In this document: in pieces, positions 23,730 to 35,668 of the stretch
Numbering within the stretch: position 1 is the stretch's first letter
How the letters are laid out: the number at the start of each line of letters is the position of its first letter
NCBI RefSeq assembly: GCF_029873635.1
Contig: NC_080419.1
Span: 61,871,040 to 61,935,039 of the forward strand
DNA length: 64,000 nt
Source of the DNA: Malania oleifera
Lineage: Eukaryota; Streptophyta; Magnoliopsida; Santalales; Ximeniaceae
Reading direction: 5' to 3'
The notes under the pieces: generated by a model
Told to the model about the DNA's origin: nothing
Database searches by the model: none
The model's input: the letters and a program-made list of their open reading frames with translations, nothing else
Made by a program: the position numbers and the translations under genes

Positions 23730-24330
23730 AGCTATAATCTAAGAATCATCATTTAAAGCATCTTCAATGTTTTTAGGTTCATCTTGGGATAAAAAGGCAT
23801 TATGATTGCAAATATTTTTAGTGAGGCTCTAGTGGTTATTCCTTTTGATGTTTCACCAGGAATTTGTTCTTTTAGGTGATTTTTGTCATATTTCCACTCT
23901 TTAGGAAGTTTCATATTTTCTGTAGGATTATTATTTAGAGCATCATCATTATTTTCTTCTTTTATTTCAAGATTTTCTTCTTTTTGTGAAGTATCTTCTT
24001 TTTCATCATTCATATTTTAATGTTATAATTATATGATTCATCAAAAGTTATATGAATTAATTCCATAATTGTAGAAGTTCTTTTATTATAAATCCTATAA
24101 GCTTTACTATTTGTAGAATAACCTAGGAAGATACCTTCATCCGACTTTGCATCAAACTTTCCTAAATCATCTTTAGTATTAAGTATAAAACATTTACATC
24201 CAAATACATGAAAGTAGGAAATATTAGGTTTTCGATCTTTCCAAAGTTCATATGGTGTTTTATCTATTTTGGATCTTATTGATACCTTATTTACAATATA
24301 ACATGCTGTATTTACAGCTTCTGCCCAAAA
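23730..24330 (-). pseudogene. Integrase-RT linker of the SIRE-type element
   Basis: A low-complexity, charged linker (frame 24013-23753: KEENLEIKEENND, PKEWKYDKNHLKEQI, with GITTRASLKI following) and the end of the integrase domain at about 24020-24330, where stops and shifts interrupt the frame. The WKYDKNHP-like and TRASL blocks are usual just before RT in SIRE-type elements. Confidence 0.7.
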
Positions 24331-24868
24331 TTATTTAGGTAAATTATTTTCATTAAGCATTGTTCTTGTCATTTTTTGTAAAGTTCTATTTTTTCTTTCA
24401 ACAACTCCATTTTGTTGTGGAGTTCTAGGTGCTGAAAAATTATGAGTTATTCCATGTTCATTACAAAATTTATCAACTTCCTTGTTTTTAAATTGTCTTT
24501 CTTGGTCACTTCTAAAGCTTGTTACATTATAGCCTTTTTCATTTTGTAATTTCTTACATAAGGTTATTAATTGGTTACAAGCTTCATCTTTGTTTGCCAA
24601 AAAGATTACCCAAGTAAATCTTGAATAATCATCTACTATTACAAAAGCATATTGTTTTCCACCTAAACTTAAGGTTCTAGTTGGACCAAATAAGTCTAGG
24701 TGCAAGAGTTCTAGGGGTCTTTTGGTGGATATGTATTTTTTTCTTTTTAAAGCTTGTTTTTACTTGTTTTTCCTTTTGACATGCATCACACAACTTGTCT
24801 TTTATGAATTTAGTATTTGGTAGTCCTTTTACAAGATTTTTCTTAGATAATTTGGATAGTATGTCCAT
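24331..24868 (-). pseudogene. GAG-pre-integrase and integrase core of the SIRE-type element
   Basis: CDACQKEKQVKTSF (frame 24868-24677) is the zinc-binding GAG-pre-integrase block. The frame 24705-24331 has LDLFGPTRT (first catalytic Asp), FRSDQERQFKN (second Asp) and PRTPQQNGVVERKNRTLQ (catalytic Glu), so all three acidic residues are present. The two parts are in different frames, so there is a shift near 24680-24700. Confidence 0.9.
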
Positions 24869-24892
24869 GCTAGCATGACCTAGTTTTCTATG

Positions 24893-25282
24893 TCATAACC
24901 AACTTACTTCATTCATAGCTGTCAAACAAGTTATGTTTTGATTTGCTAATTTCTCAAGATTTATGCAATAGACATTATTTATTCTATGAGCCATAAACAA
25001 AGTTTCTTTATTTTTAGGATTTTGGATAACACATTTTTTTTTCATGAAAATTACTTCGAACCCTTTATCACTTAGTTGACTATTACTTAAAAGATTATGT
25101 TTTAGTCCTTCCACTAATAGCACATTATCTATAGTGAGCGAAGGTTCTTTATCAATTTTTGTGATATCAATAATTTTACCTTTGGCATTGTCGCCGAAGG
25201 TGACGTATCTCCCATCCTTTTGTTTTAAAGTAGTGAACTTGGTCTTGTCACCAGTCATATACCTTGAGCACCTGCTGTCCAA
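24893..25282 (-). pseudogene. Protease of the SIRE-type element
   Basis: The frame of 129 residues starts MDSRCSRYMTGDKTKF. Copia proteases have DSGCSxHMTG, so the active-site Gly is Arg here. The following VTFGDNAKGKI, IDNVLLVEGLKHNLLS and MAHRINNVYCINL blocks are typical. It lies directly between gag and the GAG-pre-integrase domain. Confidence 0.85.
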
Positions 25283-25336
25283 GTATCATTTGTCCGTTGT
25301 CGTTGTTGTCCTAAGCCAAACCTACAATGAGGGATA

Positions 25337-27097
25337 CTATGTGTTAGTTTTTGGAACCCAAATTCTTTTGACTTTCTTTGTTTTGTTGTTAGTTTCACTA
25401 TTTGCTTTCCATTCTCCTTGAACTTTAACATATTTTATTTTTAATGGGCAATTAAACATCACATGACCTTTAGTCTTGCACATAGAGCAAGTGGTGTGTT
25501 CATGTTTGTTAGTTGATGAAGTGCTAGCATAAAACTTACCTTCCTTAACAAGGTATCCCATGTATAGCTTTTTATTCCTTTTATTTGCTTTACTGTTGTA
25601 GCCTATTCCTTCTTTATTCCCATGAAGCCTTTGCTGTTTAATCATCTTTTCAAAGTTTTCTTTACCTTTGGTAAAATTATAGATAATCTTTTCTTTATCC
25701 TCAACAACCTTTTTGAGTTCATTTATTTCTAAATCCTTCTTATTCAAGTCATCTTTATGAGTTTTATCCGACTTTTTTTTTGCTATATTTATTTCTTCTT
25801 CCAACTTCTTAATACAAGTATTTCTTTCTTCTTCAATAGTTTTGAATGATTCAAGTTGCTTCACTAGTTCTTGATTTTGATCTTTCAAAGTTATATTTCT
25901 TTTAGAAACTTTTATGAATCTTTTTTGTAGTGAGAATAATTCAGCTTGTAATTCCTTATAAGAAGACAAGTTATCACACTACTCATCACAAGACTCATTT
26001 TGAGATTCGGTTGAAGAGTAGTAAGAATTTACCTCTTCGTCATTCGCCATGAAGCATATATTTGTCATCTCTTGTTCACTTGATTCGATTTCAGTTTCGC
26101 TGGAGCTTGGGTCATCCCATGTAGCCTTCATAGCTTCCTTCTTTTTCTTTTTGTCTTTCTTGAACAACAGGCAGTCCAGTTTGATATGCCCTGGTTTTTT
26201 GCAATGATAACAAATTGGTGGTTCATTCTTATCTTTATTTTCTTGCTTACTTGTCTCTCCTTTTTCGGTTTTCTTTTTATTAAACTTTCTAGGAAATTTT
26301 TTATTTCTTCTATAGAATTTTCCTAGTCTCTTGGTAATGAATGCCAATTCATCTTGATCTAAGTCACTTGTTTCACTTTCTTCTTTACTAGTGCTGTGGC
26401 TAGATGCTTTTAGTGCTATGGATCTTTTATGCTTTGGTTCAGGATTCCTTTCTTTCAAGGCCATTTCATAGGTGAGAAGTGAGCCTATAAGTTCATCCAA
26501 AGAAGTAGTCTTGAGGTTTCTACCTTCTGTGATAGCTGTAGCCTTTGGTTCCCAAATATAGGGAAGGCCTTTTAGAATTTTTGTGATCATTTCATAGGTA
26601 GTATAGGTTTTTCCTAAGGTGCTTAAGTATATAGGTAAATCTGGTGTACATGCTTGATATTGTTTCATCAGAATTCATCTTGAATGCTTCGTATTCGCTT
26701 GTAACATGTCTTTCCTATTATCTTTAACATCAACGGTTCCTTCATAAGTTACTTCTAGTTTGTCTTAAATCTCCTTAGCTGTTTTGCAAGCCATGACTCG
26801 ATTAAATTCATTAGCATCTAATGCACAATATAATGCATTTATAGCACTTGCATTTATTTGAAGCATTTTATAATCTGAGTCAGTCATATCTTTCTTTTCT
26901 TTTGGAATATGTTTTCCATTAACTATCTTAGTGGGAATAAGATTTCCATCCATAACGACTTCCCATGCTTTCCAATCCATGTGTTGGAGATATATTTCCA
27001 TTCTCTTTTTCCAAAAGGTATAATTGTGTCCACAAAAGATTGGTGGACGGGTTGAGGATTGTCCTTCACTGAAGGGTGCTACTCCAATATTTGCCAT
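25337..27097 (-). pseudogene. gag of the SIRE-type element
   Basis: Starts at 27097 (MANIGVAPFSEGQSSTRPP), 57 bases from the LTR. The capsid-like part runs to 26765, where a TAA interrupts it; a frameshift near 26690 leads into the frame 26668-25979. That frame holds a CCHC zinc knuckle, CYHCKKPGHIKLDC, then a Ser/Glu-rich stretch. A third frame (25969-25337) is a coiled coil rich in Lys and Glu (QKRFIKVSKRNITLKDQ) followed by a second knuckle, CSMCKTKGHVMFNC. Long gag with a coiled coil and two knuckles fits SIRE-type elements. Confidence 0.88.
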
Positions 27098-27139
27098 TAG
27101 ATTTTTTTATAGTTTCTTGTTAGGAATTTCTATAACTAG

Positions 27140-27151
27140 GCTCTGATACCA
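27140..27151 (-). other. Primer-binding site of the SIRE-type element
   Basis: TGGTATCAGAGC on the minus strand, two bases after the 5' LTR end: a perfect complement of the initiator tRNA-Met 3' end as used by many plant copia elements. Confidence 0.92.
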
Positions 27152-28119
27152 ATTGAAATTAGGAATAGCTTCCTAAGAGGGGGGGTGAATTGGAATCTTT
27201 TTTATTTTAATAATTTTTGAGCTTTTGCTTATGATACCAAGAAAAACACAATTAATAACTGATAATCACACTTGAAAATACACAAATTTAGATTCAGAAG
27301 CCAATCAATGAAATCAAAACAATTTAACCACTCAACCAAGAATATTAGTACTTTTGTCAATTTCTGAGTGATTATTTACCACATTCTTTGAGTAACCTCT
27401 TCGTATGCACTTCTCTTGATCAAGATTTCCGCAGATTAACCAACGTACTCCCTTTTTGGGTTTCTACTAATGGTTAATCAAAACGTACTTTCTAAATATC
27501 AAGAATCTTTGTTTATGTCTAACTTTTGAACCATGCAACCTGCACTTTAAATCATACAACAACAAGTACATAATATTGAAAGTAAAGAAGAGAGAAAGAC
27601 ACAAGGTTTTTACGAGGTTTGGCTTCAACATAGCCTACGTCCTCGCCCTTGGAAAAACACCGAAGGGTTCCATTATTAGCAGTTCCGTTACTGGGTGGAA
27701 CAATGCCTGTTTACAATCACTCCTTGGCCAAGGCTAGAACCCACCTTCTCCAAACAATATACCCTAATTTGGTCAACGATCAAACAACCTGGAATCGTCC
27801 AAAATCTACAAGAGAGATATCAAAAAAACTGGTGTACAAGAGATGCTCACACAAAGAGCAGATTAATAGAAATTAAAATTATGTACTTCAAAAGATAAAT
27901 ATCAAGAAAGAAATACACTTTTGAAGCTTTACAAGAATTTCACCAAATTCCTTTTCTCCAGATGAGAAATCAGTAATCTTTCTTCAGGAATTGATGAGCA
28001 AGAGTATCAGAACAACAATACTTTTAGTTTGCAAAAGATAGAACAAGGTGAGACTTTGAGAGCAAGAGAGTTTGAGAGATTTTCAATGCTTGGTATATTT
28101 TTGATTTACAAGAACCATG

Positions 28120-28127
28120 TATTTATA
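28120..28127 (-). promoter_or_regulatory. TATA box of the SIRE-type 5' LTR
   Basis: TATAAATA on the minus strand, about 125 bases downstream of the palindrome array and upstream of the presumed R region. It is the likely promoter of the genomic transcript. Confidence 0.65.
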
Positions 28128-28250
28128 GGCTTCCAAGCAAGTTTCCTTGTTGCAATAGTTTCCTTAAAGAGTTTCCCAAGTTGTTAGAAAATTTGGGGTT
28201 CAAACGGCTATAATTTAAAAAATAAGATTTTAAAAAATTTTCTTATTGAA

Positions 28251-28540
28251 CAGTCAAATGCCTGAGGATTGGAGGTCAGACGTCTGAAGTTCCTGAAACT
28301 CTTTAAAAATTGAACTAGATACAGGGTTAGATGTCTGAAGAGAGGGTTCAGACGTTTGAGGTGCCAGGTTCAGATGTCTAAAGTTGCGAGTTCAGACGTC
28401 TGAACTACTACTGCTTGTTTCTATTTTGATCTATAAAATCTTCAAACGTCTAAAGTAATTCTTCATATGTTTGAACATGAAGTTCAGTCATCTGAAGTTG
28501 CTACTTTAGACATCTGAACTGAAAAGTTCAGTCATTTGAT
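28251..28540. repeat. Array of TTCAGACGTCTGAA-like palindromes, 5' LTR
   Basis: About eleven copies at the same places as in the 3' LTR. Individual copies differ between the two LTRs mostly at the central CG, for example GACGTC here against GACATC there. Confidence 0.8.
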
Positions 28541-28967
28541 ATGCTAAGAACCTGTTTTAGAAAATATTTATCTTTAAAAATTGATTTGCTCTCTTATGAT
28601 TTTTACAAGACTTGTTTTAATATTCTTAAATAGGTCTTTAAGTCCTCATAATCTCTTGGAAGAGCTTCAAAACATATTTCAAACGATATTTTAGCTTTTG
28701 AAATACTTACAATATATTTCCTAAAACTTTGTATGCCAAGCTTGATATCCTCCTCAATATGGCTTTTGAAATTCTTTACTTGAGCTGCAAATGTCTTAGT
28801 TGACCCACACTTGATTCATACTTGAGCTTTACTTGAACCATACTTGAGCTTTACTTGAACCATACTTAATCCATATTTCCTGAAACATAAAACCTCAACC
28901 TTTCCAAGTTAAATAGTCTTTTGTTTTTTATCACGAAAACCAATTGAAAAACCTTGTTAGGCCAACA

Positions 28968-29655
28968 TAAAGGATAATTTTCGGAAGCCGAGCCATGCAC
29001 GCAAAGAGAGATCGTTTTTGACACTACTTCATAATCTATGCATAACTTTCTCATATGACCTCCGATTCAAATGATTCAAAATGCTATAAAAAGCTAAGAA
29101 AACCCTTTACAACTTTCATGTTTTGCATTTTGAGAAACACTAACTGAATCAAAGACAAAATCGAACGTGAAGTTACCATACACTATTTTTATGGACTATT
29201 TTGACATTACTTCGTAATCTGGGCATAACTTTCTCATCCGAACTTCGATGGAGATGATTCAAAATGTTGTGAAAATCTAAGAAAATTCTCTACAACTTTC
29301 ATGTTTTGAATTTTGAGAGCTAGAGGATGTAGGAAGGTCAAAATCATGCTTGTGCACTGGGAAACAAAAAAGAAAAGAAGAAGAAACAACAAAAGAAAAA
29401 AAAAAAAAAAAAGTGGGTTGGGTCTTTATGTGACCCGGCCATGCAAGTTGACGCAAGAGGCGCTGGGTCTTCAAGTGTTTTGGGTCTTCAATTAGCTGGG
29501 GGGGGGGGAATTATTAGTTTTTAGTTTGACAAGTCGAAAGTGGTAGCTAGAGGTAGGGTTTTATATTATTTTCTTTTAGAGTAGCTTTTTGTGGAGGAGG
29601 CCAGGAGGTCATGGGCGCAGACATAGCAGCAGCTTTTCTGCAAAATACGGCCAGC

Positions 29656-29709
<54 letters not shown>

Positions 29710-30323
29710 AATTCAATAGTGTAGAATTAATTTTTATTAAAAATTTAGTTTATTTCAATTCTAGGTTGGGATTAAATTTTTGTTTAAGTTAGTTCTTTAA
29801 TTTAAGAATATTTTTATTAGTTAAATTTTTGCTCCATCTCTCTTCTTTTCTCTCTTTTAATTCTCTCTTTTCCTTTAAATAATTTTTTAAGTTAATCTTG
29901 CTTATTTAAGTTGTGTTTTAACTTAAGTCTTGAAATTTTTAATTTCTGTCTAGTCATTATTAAAGTTCAGTTTTTAATTTACGTTTTGTTGAGTTCTTGA
30001 TTGTGTTAAAAATTTGATTTTGCTTGTGTAAGTGGTTGATTGAAGATTTTAAAGTGGAATGCTTAAGTTAATTAATAAAGTTTTTATCTTTAGGTTTTTG
30101 TCCAAAATTTCAAACGTGAGATTTATTTCTTGTCTAAATGATTAAACGTAGGATTGTATTTGGTATTTAATTTTGTCATCGTCTATTTCATTGTGCTTAT
30201 TTCCTGTTTCTTGTTGTTAATTTAGTACGTGTTAGGATTCATAAATTAAATTTCACGTTGTTTTAATTTCGTTAAAAAAAATCTCAAATATCTAAGGAAC
30301 TGAATCTGAACTGTGTTCAGTAA
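28968..30323 (+). repeat. 5' LTR of the Athila-like element, second piece
   Basis: Continues the LTR after the SIRE insertion. It has two diverged copies of a unit with CATAACTTTCTCAT.. and CTACAACTTTCATGTTTTG (about 29010-29120 and 29200-29325), and a (CT)n tract at about 29655-29706. The small frame at 29589-29792 is a translation of that tract. The piece ends at the TSD AGTAA (30319-30323). Confidence 0.85.
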
Positions 30324-32885
30324 TGTAGTAACTCAGAAAAAAAATTTAAAAAAATTAATTAAAATTATTAATCAATTTATTAGTTAAACATTATTAAATT
30401 AATGTATTAAATAAACAAATAAAAAGAAATAGTATGAAAAAAAATTTAATTAAGAGTAATTAGTAATTAATTAATTAATTAATTAAACATTATTAAATTG
30501 AATTAATTTAGTTAAATAAAATGGTGGTAATATATATATATATATATATATATAGAATATAATATAATATTATTATCATATGTAATAAGTAAAAAGAAAG
30601 AGAAAAAAAAAGAAGGGGAAGTTGGAAGCTCTGGATCTATCTAGAGCGTAGAGAGAAAGACCACCCCTGAAAGCTCTGTCGTCTCCGTCTCCGCCTCTCG
30701 CTATCTCCTCAATTTCGTTGGCCTAACGAGCGCCGATCGGGAAACGGAAGGTACCGTTGGATTCCTAACTCCGCCACCGGCATTTCTACTAGAGCAGATT
30801 TGTTGTGGGAGCGGCGTAGGCACCATTTCTGGGGTAAGGCAACTTTCCCCTAATTTCTCAATTTTTTGTTAAATCTACTGTTAAATCGACGATCAGACCA
30901 TGGAGTCCTAGTCATGATCGTCGTCATTTTGACATAAGTAAAGTTCCAATTGAGGTTTTCTAGGCCCCACTCCAAAGCGAGAGTGAGATTTGAGAAATTT
31001 GATAATTTGACTATATTTAAGGGTATAATTATTTATTTAAAATTTATGAGTTTAGGAAATATTAAAATAATATTTTATTCAAGATTAATTACATGCAACT
31101 AGGATTTTTATTATAGGGTCTGCGTGAGCGCTGCAGGTATCTTTTTGGGGTCCTTGTTGGCGTAGTTCAAGAAACCAGGTAAGGGGAAAAATATATATTA
31201 AACCAAAATTTTTATGAATTTAATGAAAAATAAATTGTGTTATATATACATGTATATGTTTCGGTATGAGTTTAAAATGTCAACCATTTAAATTATGTTT
31301 TTCCGAGTTTAGGGTTGTTTATTAGATACGTATATGCCAAAACGAAGTGATGAAAGTGGAAAATATTTTCAGGATAATTATGTAAGAAATGAAAGGTATT
31401 TTCAGTATATAAACATTAAATGTTGGTTGTCTTATTTTATAGGTAGTGTATGAATTTTATTACTAAATTGTGTGGCATGAGTAAATGTAAGTTCTGTGCA
31501 AATATATGTTAAATGCATGAGATGCAGGTTAAGTAAGTAATACATTGAGAATGAAGTATGAGCTGAAATATGCTGCTTGTGTGTGTTAATGCAACCATAT
31601 AAACAATTGAAATATGTTGGGTAAAACAACTGAAAGATGTTGGGTCAATGTGTAACAGCTGAAAAATGTTGGGTAAAATAGCTGAAAGATACTGGGTAAA
31701 TGTATGACAGCTGAAAAATGCTAGGTAAAATAGCTGAAAGATGCTGGGTAAAATAGTTGAAAGATGCTAGGTATGTAATGAAATGAAATGAGAATGGAAA
31801 AAAATGAAATGGAAATGAAATGTAAAATGTGAACAATGTAAAATGGGAAAGAGTCACGTAAAGTGAAATGAAATGGAATGTTAAAGTTATGAACATGAAC
31901 ATGTGTGAATGGTTGAATAATGACAGAAAGAACAATGTATTATGATACTAGAAGTATCTATGCTTGTAGAACATGTTACGATTGGGCGGGGCGAACTCTT
32001 CGCCGGAGGGCTTGCTGAGGAAGGTGAGTGCCCTAATTGTGTCAAGTGTAGCAGTAGGCTACATAACGTGCTAGGCCAGAGGGAAACTACTTGTATGGGC
32101 GGGTAGATTTCCCTATTCTTGGGAGCCTTCGCCGGTAAACTTTTGTATGAACTGTGTGAGTATGAAATTAATTTATCACTTGAGAGCTTATTGAGTAAGG
32201 TGAGTGCTCTAGTATGCTTCAGCTATGACCTTTGGGTTGCCAAATGTATCAGAATAGAGGGGTGCTACTTGTATGGGCGGGTAATCACCCCTATCCTCGG
32301 GTAATCTCATGGGTTAAATCTTTTGCATGTGTTTGGTTAGGATCAGAGAATGATTTCAGAAATTGTCTTAACGATTTTCAAATGTTAAATATTATATTGT
32401 TATATAAACTCATGTTAGCCACACACTGTTTTAATATATTGTTTCTTCCCTTATTGAGATGTGTCTCACTCGAATATGAATTTATCTTTTTCAGGATTTC
32501 CTTGAGATCGAGCTTAGAAAGCTTGAGGTTTTATAGAATTTTTGGGAGATACAAGAAGAAGGGTATAAACATTTTAATTATGTTTTTGGGAATGTAGATA
32601 TTTTATGTTTTATATTTTGAGTCTTCTAGATTTTATGAATGGTTGTGAAACATACTGGTGTTGTGAATATTGGTATTTGTGGATAATGTTTGGAGATATG
32701 TATATATTTGAATACAGGTGGATGATTAATTTATTATGGTTGGTAGATAGATTTTGAAAACTTTGGTATTATATTTTAGGAGATTATATTTATATTTTCC
32801 GCTGCGTATATGTTGATTATGGATTATCAGGGATTTTATCAAGTATAACGCGTCAGACCTAGATTTAAGGGTTCGGGGTGTTACA
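30324..32885 (+). mobile_element. Solo LTR of a chromovirus-like gypsy element
   Basis: Starts TGTAGTAACTC and ends GGGGTGTTACA, flanked by a perfect 5-bp TSD AGTAA (30319-30323 and 32886-32890). There is no internal sequence, primer-binding site or coding domain, so it is a solo LTR left by LTR-LTR recombination. Blocks such as GTGGGAGCGGCGTAGGC and TGGGCGGGTA resemble the Tekay-type LTR at 4937-7704 read on the minus strand, so the family is related and lies in plus orientation. A (TA)n run is at about 30531-30554. Confidence 0.85.
31608..31775. repeat. Short tandem repeats within the solo LTR
   Basis: About seven copies of GAAARATGYTGGGTAAA-like units with alternating spacing of about 22 and 29 bases. 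Confidence 0.8.
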
Positions 32886-33044
32886 AGTAAACTTTTTCTT
32901 TTCTTATTTTTTTTTTGGATTACACAAAATTTGGAATTAAACTGCATTCCCTAAGGAGACGATCTGGCCCTTGGGCTAATTATTACACGACTAAACTCCT
33001 ATACTTGGGATAACTTCCGAACTGTTCATTTTTAGAGTGAGTCA
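32886..33044 (+). repeat. 5' LTR of the Athila-like element, last piece
   Basis: Resumes after the solo LTR and runs to the LTR end GAGTGAGTCA at 33044. It matches the end of the 3' LTR at 42377. Confidence 0.85.
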
Positions 33045-33050
33045 TGTTTT

Positions 33051-33068
33051 TGGCGCCGTTGCTGGAGA
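33051..33068 (+). other. Primer-binding site (tRNA-Asp type)
   Basis: TGGCGCCGTTGCTGGAGA, six bases after the 5' LTR. TGGCGCCGTTGCCGGGGA is the usual Athila/Tat-type site complementary to tRNA-Asp. Two changes are seen. Confidence 0.85.
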
Positions 33069-33142
33069 ATGTCAGTTTTAGTTTCAAATTAGTGTTTTCC
33101 CTATTATTTTAATTTTTCTCATGAAAAAAAAAAAAATAAAAT

Positions 33143-34763
33143 TTGAGTTTTGAAGAAAATATGGTTGCACCTGCACCATGCACGCTTATGCAATTTTTGC
33201 AGCTTACATGCACCATTGCACCATTTTACACCGCTTTACCTAATGACGCACTTAATTTCATGATGCAGCGCGGGAGGACGTCATTGATACCTCAGTTCTA
33301 TGGGACAAAATCCGAGATTCCTTATCGGCACCTGATGAAATTTAAGTTGACTTGCAATATTTTCTTCCCTCGTGCTAAAACTGATGAATTTACTAGACTT
33401 CGTCTATTTTTTTCCTCTTTGAAGGATAGGGTGAAGATGTGGTTTAATTCTTTGAGACCTCACTCTATCTCTTATTGGGCTGATATGGAGCATGAATTTC
33501 TACATAAGTTTTGTCCCTCATAGAGAACTCAATTTTTGCTGGAACAAATCATTCAGTTTATACAGAAGGGTGATGAGACTTTTCGGGCTTGTTGGGAGAG
33601 GTTCAAGGATCTGCTAAGTACTTGTCCACATCACGGGTTTGAATCATGGAGGTTAGTCAATTATTTCTATACAGCTCTTACTCGTGATTGCGAATAATTT
33701 GTCCAAACTATGTGCAATGGGGAACTGTTCAGTAAGGAACCTGGATCAGGCACTATCATTCTTTGATTACTTAGCTAAAAGTGTCTGACAATGAAATACA
33801 CCATGTGATCAGGCATCCATGGCAGTACAACCTATCAGCGCAATCAGTGGTGGAGGTAAATATGAGCCAACATATTATCAAGATGCTCCTCCACCTCAGT
33901 ATCAGCCGTCGTAAATCTATTAGAGCTATGCACTTCAAGAATTTCAACCTAAGGAAGCTCCTATTTCACCGACGACATATTTTGAGGATAGCATGGCACA
34001 TGTGGCTAATACATTTCAGGAATATATGCAAATTAATACTCAGACCTTGAATGAATTGCGGGACACCATTAATGAGTTGAGCAAGAAATTGAATATCTTA
34101 TTAAAAAGGGGAATTTTTGGTAGAACCTGAGCTTAATCCTTAAAAATACCAGCACCAACATCAACAAATACATAATGTTTCTCTTGAGATAGCGGATGTC
34201 GTTATTACTTTGAGAAGTGGAAAAGAAGTTCCCCAACCTAAGATACTCATCGACAGATAACCAGTTGTCTCGACACCTGAAGTTACAACTGAGATGGATG
34301 AGGTAAAAAAAAAATCAAAGGAAGTGAGCCTAGGATTGAAGAAGTCAGTTAATGTGGAGACCGAGACCAGTAAGGAGTACCAACCTATGATACCTTACCC
34401 TTAGAGATTGACAGTCGTGGAACCATCATTCCCTACTGGGGTAAGTGTCAAAGAGTGTAATGCCGAAACAAATCCCCACAGTGGTACGGTGATGGGTACA
34501 CCCGATAAAGAGGGTGAGCAGAATGGGGAATGTTTAATTTTCAAGGAACTAGGTAAAAAATTTAATGTTGATACTTTTGAAGAACCAAAGGTAACTGCTC
34601 TGACAACTTTGCCTCGAAGACCGGTTCTTAAAGAAGTGAATTTCCTGAAAAATATACTGAATAAAGATCTTTTCTTGTTAAAACAAGGAAGATAGTCTGC
34701 ACATGTTTTGTCTGGTACCTTAGAATGTATTGATTTATTTGAGGGTAACTTTTGTGCAGATAA
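33143..34763 (+). pseudogene. gag of the Athila-like element, part 1
   Basis: The first frame (126 residues) has the Athila/Tat gag pattern: LIPQFYGTKSEIPYRHLMKF, then FTRLRLFFSSLKDRVKMWFN and HEFLHKFCPS, ended by a TAG at 33521-33523. Continuing frames, with stops and shifts, show a coiled coil (FQEYMQINTQTLNELRDTI) near 34020-34110 and ITLRSGKEVPQPK near 34208-34245, a block found at the gag/protease border of Athila-type elements. The frame 34408-34695 continues without a recognised domain. It is cut at 34763 by the solo LTR 34764-36854 and resumes at 36860. Confidence 0.82.
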
Positions 34764-35606
34764 TGATTACGCGCCTAAATTGCATAATTAGGCATTTAAA
34801 TTCATGCATTAAGAATTATATTTTTAATTAAATACCTAATTACCCTCAATATTTTAACATTGTGTTCTATTTATAATATTTGGGTTTTATTGAGTAATTT
34901 ATGAATTTTTAGTATTTTTTATCGTAGGGCAATTATTGGAAGCAAAAATCAATACTACTTTGTATTTTGGGCATAACTTTCTCATTTGAACTCCAATCGA
35001 GACAATTCAAAATTTTAGGGAAAGCTGAGGGAGTGCTCTACAACTTTTGTGTTTTGTGTTTTGAGAGATATGAACTTTAGGAGGGTCAAACTCGGACTTG
35101 TTCACTAGGAAAAAAAAAAGGAAAAGAAAAAAGGAGAAATAAGAAAAAAACAAGAAAAGAAAAAATAATAATAAAAAATAATTTGTGATTTAACCCAGCC
35201 ATGCAGCCAGACCCTTTTAGGGATCTAAAAAAGGAGGCTTTAAGTATTTTTTTTTCTTTGCCGATAACAGCTCCTTCCCTCTCCTTTTCTCCTTTTCCTT
35301 TCCCCTTCGTCTTGGTGCCTTTCCTCTCTCCCTTTTCCTTCCTCTCCCTCAGCTTCCTCCTTCTCGACTTGAACTCTCTAGACTCACTCTCTCTCTCTAA
35401 TCTTCGGTCTCTCCCTCTCTTTTTCTTTTTTCTTTTCTTCTCTCTCTCTCTCTCTTACTGCCCCCCCCCCCTCGAATTTTTTTTCCTGCTGCTACTCTTT
35501 CTTCTTCTTGCTGGAACATATACTGTTGCTACCGTGAACCTCCTCACCAAGCCCCCTTTTGCCATCACCCGAAGTCCCTTCTCTCCCTCTTCCTTCTCCT
35601 TCTCCC

Positions 35607-35668
<62 letters not shown>

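Larger units (their letters stand above)
18145..28967 (-). mobile_element. SIRE/Maximus-type Ty1/copia retrotransposon with extra ORF
   Basis: LTRs 18145-19970 and 27154-28967 (about 1.8 kb each) flank an internal region of about 7.2 kb on the minus strand: gag, protease, integrase, RT-RNase H (copia order), then an additional ORF at the 3' end. Primer-binding site 27140-27151; polypurine tract 19972-19985. Flanks AAAAG (18140-18144) and TAAAG (28968-28972) form an imperfect TSD. The undisturbed site can be seen in the sister LTR near 40930-40945. By eye the first 165 bases of the two LTRs differ at roughly 5-7%. Several stops and shifts make it inactive. Confidence 0.93.
27154..28967 (-). 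repeat. 5' LTR of the SIRE-type element
   Basis: Termini identical to the other LTR. Contains a TATA box at 28120-28127 and a palindrome array at 28251-28540. Confidence 0.92.
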
